Assembly (NCBI GenBank): GCA_012512665.1
Contig: JAAZDU010000328.1
Span: forward strand, 1-8,063
Reading direction: 5' to 3'
DNA length: 8,063 bases
Source: Bacillota bacterium
GTDB lineage: Bacteria; Bacillota; Dethiobacteria; DTU022; JAAZDU01
Below the pieces are notes generated by a model that did no database searches, was not told the origin of the DNA, and worked only from the letters and a program-made list of their open reading frames with translations. A program made the position numbers and the translations under genes. Shown piece by piece: positions 6,292-8,063 of this stretch (position 1 is its first letter; every line of letters begins with the position of its first letter).

Positions 6292-7083
6292 TTAATGAGG
6301 CTTTTGAAAATATTTATGAGCATCTTCTACTACCCGACGCTGTATATTGTTTTCCAACTGCACACCGTATTTTTTAAAATGTGCCAGGAACTCAATATTT
6401 CCCTTGGGGCCTTTAATGGGGGAAAATGTTAATTTTTGCAATTTGTAACATGAAGCATTATTAATAACATTTTCCAATACTTCCAGGTGGACCTGTGGAT
6501 TTTTTACTACTCCCTTCTTGCCAACTTTTTTTGGGCCAGCCTCAAATTGAGGTTTTATAAGTACAATCAGCTCTTTGATGTCTAGTTTGTCTAAAACTGG
6601 AAGTACTTTTAATACAGAGATAAAAGAAACATCTACTGTAGCCATATCAATGTGAGGAGGGAGCTTTTTTTCTGTGATATATTTCACATTAGTTTTTTCC
6701 ATAAGCACAACTCTGCAATCATTGCGTAGCGACCATGCGAGTTGTCCATAGCCAACTTCTACAGCAATAACCTGAGCAGCTCCATATTGTAGAAGGCAAT
6801 CAGTAAAACCACCTGTTGAAGCCCCAACATCCATGACAACTTTTCCATCGACAGATATCTTAAAAGTATCCAAAGCGTGTTTAAGTTTTAGCCCACCTCT
6901 GCTAACAAAAGGGTTGCTACTCTTGATATATATTTCACTATCACAGCTTACTAAATCTCCTGGTTTTTCTTTCTTTTTGCCGTTGACAAAAACATTCCCG
7001 GTCATAATAAGGCTGCGAGCTTTTTCTCTAGATGGTGCAAGATTATTTTTTACCAGGAGCAAATCCAGCCTAATTTTTTTCAT
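6292..7083 (-). CDS. tlyA: TlyA family rRNA 2'-O-methyltransferase
   Basis: S4-domain plus FtsJ-type methyltransferase of the TlyA (B. subtilis YqxC) family. In mycobacteria TlyA methylates ribose 2'-O positions of 16S and 23S rRNA and thereby affects capreomycin sensitivity; some homologues have been called hemolysins, a doubtful label. The 263 residues show an S4 RNA-binding domain (about 1-60), the linker motif SRGGLKL (61-67), the SAM-binding motif DVGASTGGF (85-93), EVGYGQL (109-115), VDVSF (150-154), IKPQFEAG (176-183) and the late SPIKGPKGNIEFL block (221-233). The ATG shares its first base with the last base of the dxs TAA stop and has AAGGAAGG upstream, indicating translational coupling to dxs. 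Whether this enzyme methylates one or both rRNA sites cannot be told from sequence here. Confidence 0.95.
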   Translation of the reverse strand: MKKIRLDLLLVKNNLAPSREKARSLIMTGNVFVNGKKKEKPGDLVSCDSEIYIKSSNPFVSRGGLKLKHALDTFKISVDGKVVMDVGASTGGFTDCLLQYGAAQVIAVEVGYGQLAWSLRNDCRVVLMEKTNVKYITEKKLPPHIDMATVDVSFISVLKVLPVLDKLDIKELIVLIKPQFEAGPKKVGKKGVVKNPQVHLEVLENVINNASCYKLQKLTFSPIKGPKGNIEFLAHFKKYGVQLENNIQRRVVEDAHKYFQKPH

Positions 7084-8063
7084 TAAAGCTGCCTTCCTTG
7101 GAGAATAAAATTATAAGCACTTTTATAGATACCGTTTTGATCTAAGCCGTTTTCCTGTAAAATAATATTTCGCGGTCCATGTTCAATAAAAGGGGTGGCT
7201 AACCCCATCCTCTTTACCTCAATATTATATATACATCTTCTTTCCAGCATTCCCAGAAATGCGTGACCAAATCCCCCAACAATTTGGTGTTCTTCAATAG
7301 TTAAGACCCTGCCGCATTTTTTAGCCCATTTCAATATAAGTTCTTCATCTAAAGGCTGCATAAAGCGGGCATTTATCACTGTACAATGCAGGCCTTGCAA
7401 GGCAAGTTGCTCTGCTGCATAATAAGAAGGGCTAACAGTTGAGCCTAGTGCTAGTATTAAAAGATCATCTCCCTCACGTAAAAGCTCAGCCTTCCCTTTT
7501 TTTACAGGCTCAGCTGGAAGAGGTAGACTAGCAGGGATATCCCCCTTCGGATACCTGATGGCAACAGGTTCATCTAAAGATAAAGCAAATTCTAGCATTG
7601 CTTCTAATTCAGTTCCATCCTTAGGAGCCATTACAACAAAACCAGGAATCTGCCCCAAGTAGGAAAGATCTAGTAAACCTTGATGTGTTTCGCCATCCTC
7701 ACCCACAACCCCTGCTCTATCAATAGCAAAAACAACAGGGAGTTTCTGAAGAGCTATATCATGTACCAATTGATCAAAGGCTCTCTGAAGAAAAGTACTA
7801 TAAATTGCAACTACTGGCTTCATGCCATGAACGGCAAGTCCTGCTGCCATGGTGACAGCGTGCTGCTCTGCTATACCCACGTCAAAAAAACGATCTGGAA
7901 ACTTTTTAGAAAATGCCTCCAGGCCTGTGCCCTCAGGCATAGCGGCGGTTATAGCTACAATTTTCTTATTTTTTTCAGCCTGGCGAAGCAAAGCACGGCT
8001 AAAAACTGCTGTATAACTTGGCAGTGATTTTTTCAGCGTTTTCCCAGATGATATATCAAAAGG
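7083..8063 (-). CDS. dxs: 1-deoxy-D-xylulose-5-phosphate synthase, C-terminal half (cut by window edge)
   Basis: Thiamine-diphosphate enzyme that joins pyruvate and glyceraldehyde 3-phosphate, the first step of the MEP route to isoprenoids. Only the last 326 residues are present; the reading frame stays open to base 8063, beginning at the conserved PFD and SYTAVF segments that normally lie mid-protein. A TTG at 7991 is therefore internal, not a start. Counting from the window edge, the pyrimidine-binding domain (about 15-180) has DVGIAEQHAVT with the catalytic glutamate at 66, DRAGVVGEDGETHQG at 115-129 and RYPKG at 170-174. The C-terminal transketolase domain (about 200-320) has the IEEHQIVGGFGH motif. 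The full enzyme is about 620 residues in relatives. The stop codon overlaps the tlyA start by one base. Nothing suggests a broken gene. Confidence 0.96.
   Translation of the reverse strand, partial: PFDISSGKTLKKSLPSYTAVFSRALLRQAEKNKKIVAITAAMPEGTGLEAFSKKFPDRFFDVGIAEQHAVTMAAGLAVHGMKPVVAIYSTFLQRAFDQLVHDIALQKLPVVFAIDRAGVVGEDGETHQGLLDLSYLGQIPGFVVMAPKDGTELEAMLEFALSLDEPVAIRYPKGDIPASLPLPAEPVKKGKAELLREGDDLLILALGSTVSPSYYAAEQLALQGLHCTVINARFMQPLDEELILKWAKKCGRVLTIEEHQIVGGFGHAFLGMLERRCIYNIEVKRMGLATPFIEHGPRNIILQENGLDQNGIYKSAYNFILQGRQL

Noticed and set aside
7989..7991. TTG as a possible start for a short 302-residue dxs product
   Set aside because: The frame is open upstream to the window edge and the 24 extra residues match the conserved PFD and SYTAVF region of DXS, so the gene continues beyond the window.
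7680..8027. Plus-strand open frames, including this 115-codon one and others inside recN, nadK, tlyA and the dehydrogenase gene
   Set aside because: They lie antisense to secure genes, resemble no known family and have no good ribosome sites or promoters. They are shadows of the true coding strand.

Overview
The window is a compact stretch of chromosome from an endospore-forming, low-GC Gram-positive bacterium (Firmicutes), most likely of class Clostridia. The evidence is the presence of spo0A and spoIVB, the AT-rich sequence, strong GGAGG-type ribosome binding sites, and the gene order. nadK lying next to tlyA is the clostridial form of this neighbourhood; in Bacillus subtilis nadK is elsewhere. 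Species cannot be named from this sequence. All seven genes are on the minus strand, so transcription runs from high to low coordinates. The plus strand carries no convincing gene.

In transcription order the layout is: the 3' half of dxs (8063-7083, cut by the window edge), tlyA (7083-6292), nadK (6271-5429), recN (5351-3690), an acyl-CoA dehydrogenase gene (3653-2508), spoIVB (2292-988) and spo0A (895-83). dxs and tlyA overlap by one base and tlyA and nadK are 20 bases apart, so these three look like one housekeeping unit (isoprenoid precursor, rRNA methylation, NADP). A 77-base gap before recN holds a very good match to a sigma-H promoter. recN and the dehydrogenase are 36 bases apart and end at a hairpin plus T-run, so they form a second unit. 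spoIVB follows a 215-base gap with a sigma-G/sigma-F-like promoter. spo0A follows a 92-base gap containing a 0A box and a sigma-H-like promoter, and ends at a clear intrinsic terminator at the left edge.

The genes themselves are ordinary, intact members of well-known families. Two departures from the usual dxs-tlyA-nadK-argR-recN-spoIVB-spo0A order stand out. There is no argR between nadK and recN, and an intact acyl-CoA dehydrogenase sits between recN and spoIVB. Because the dehydrogenase appears to share the sigma-H-like promoter of recN, a fatty-acyl or branched-chain acyl-CoA oxidation step may be switched on at entry into sporulation. That is inference from sequence only. I see no CRISPR array, mobile element, RNA gene or evident new multi-gene system. 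No gene-free stretch exceeds 300 bases; the longest is 2293-2507, and its contents are listed.
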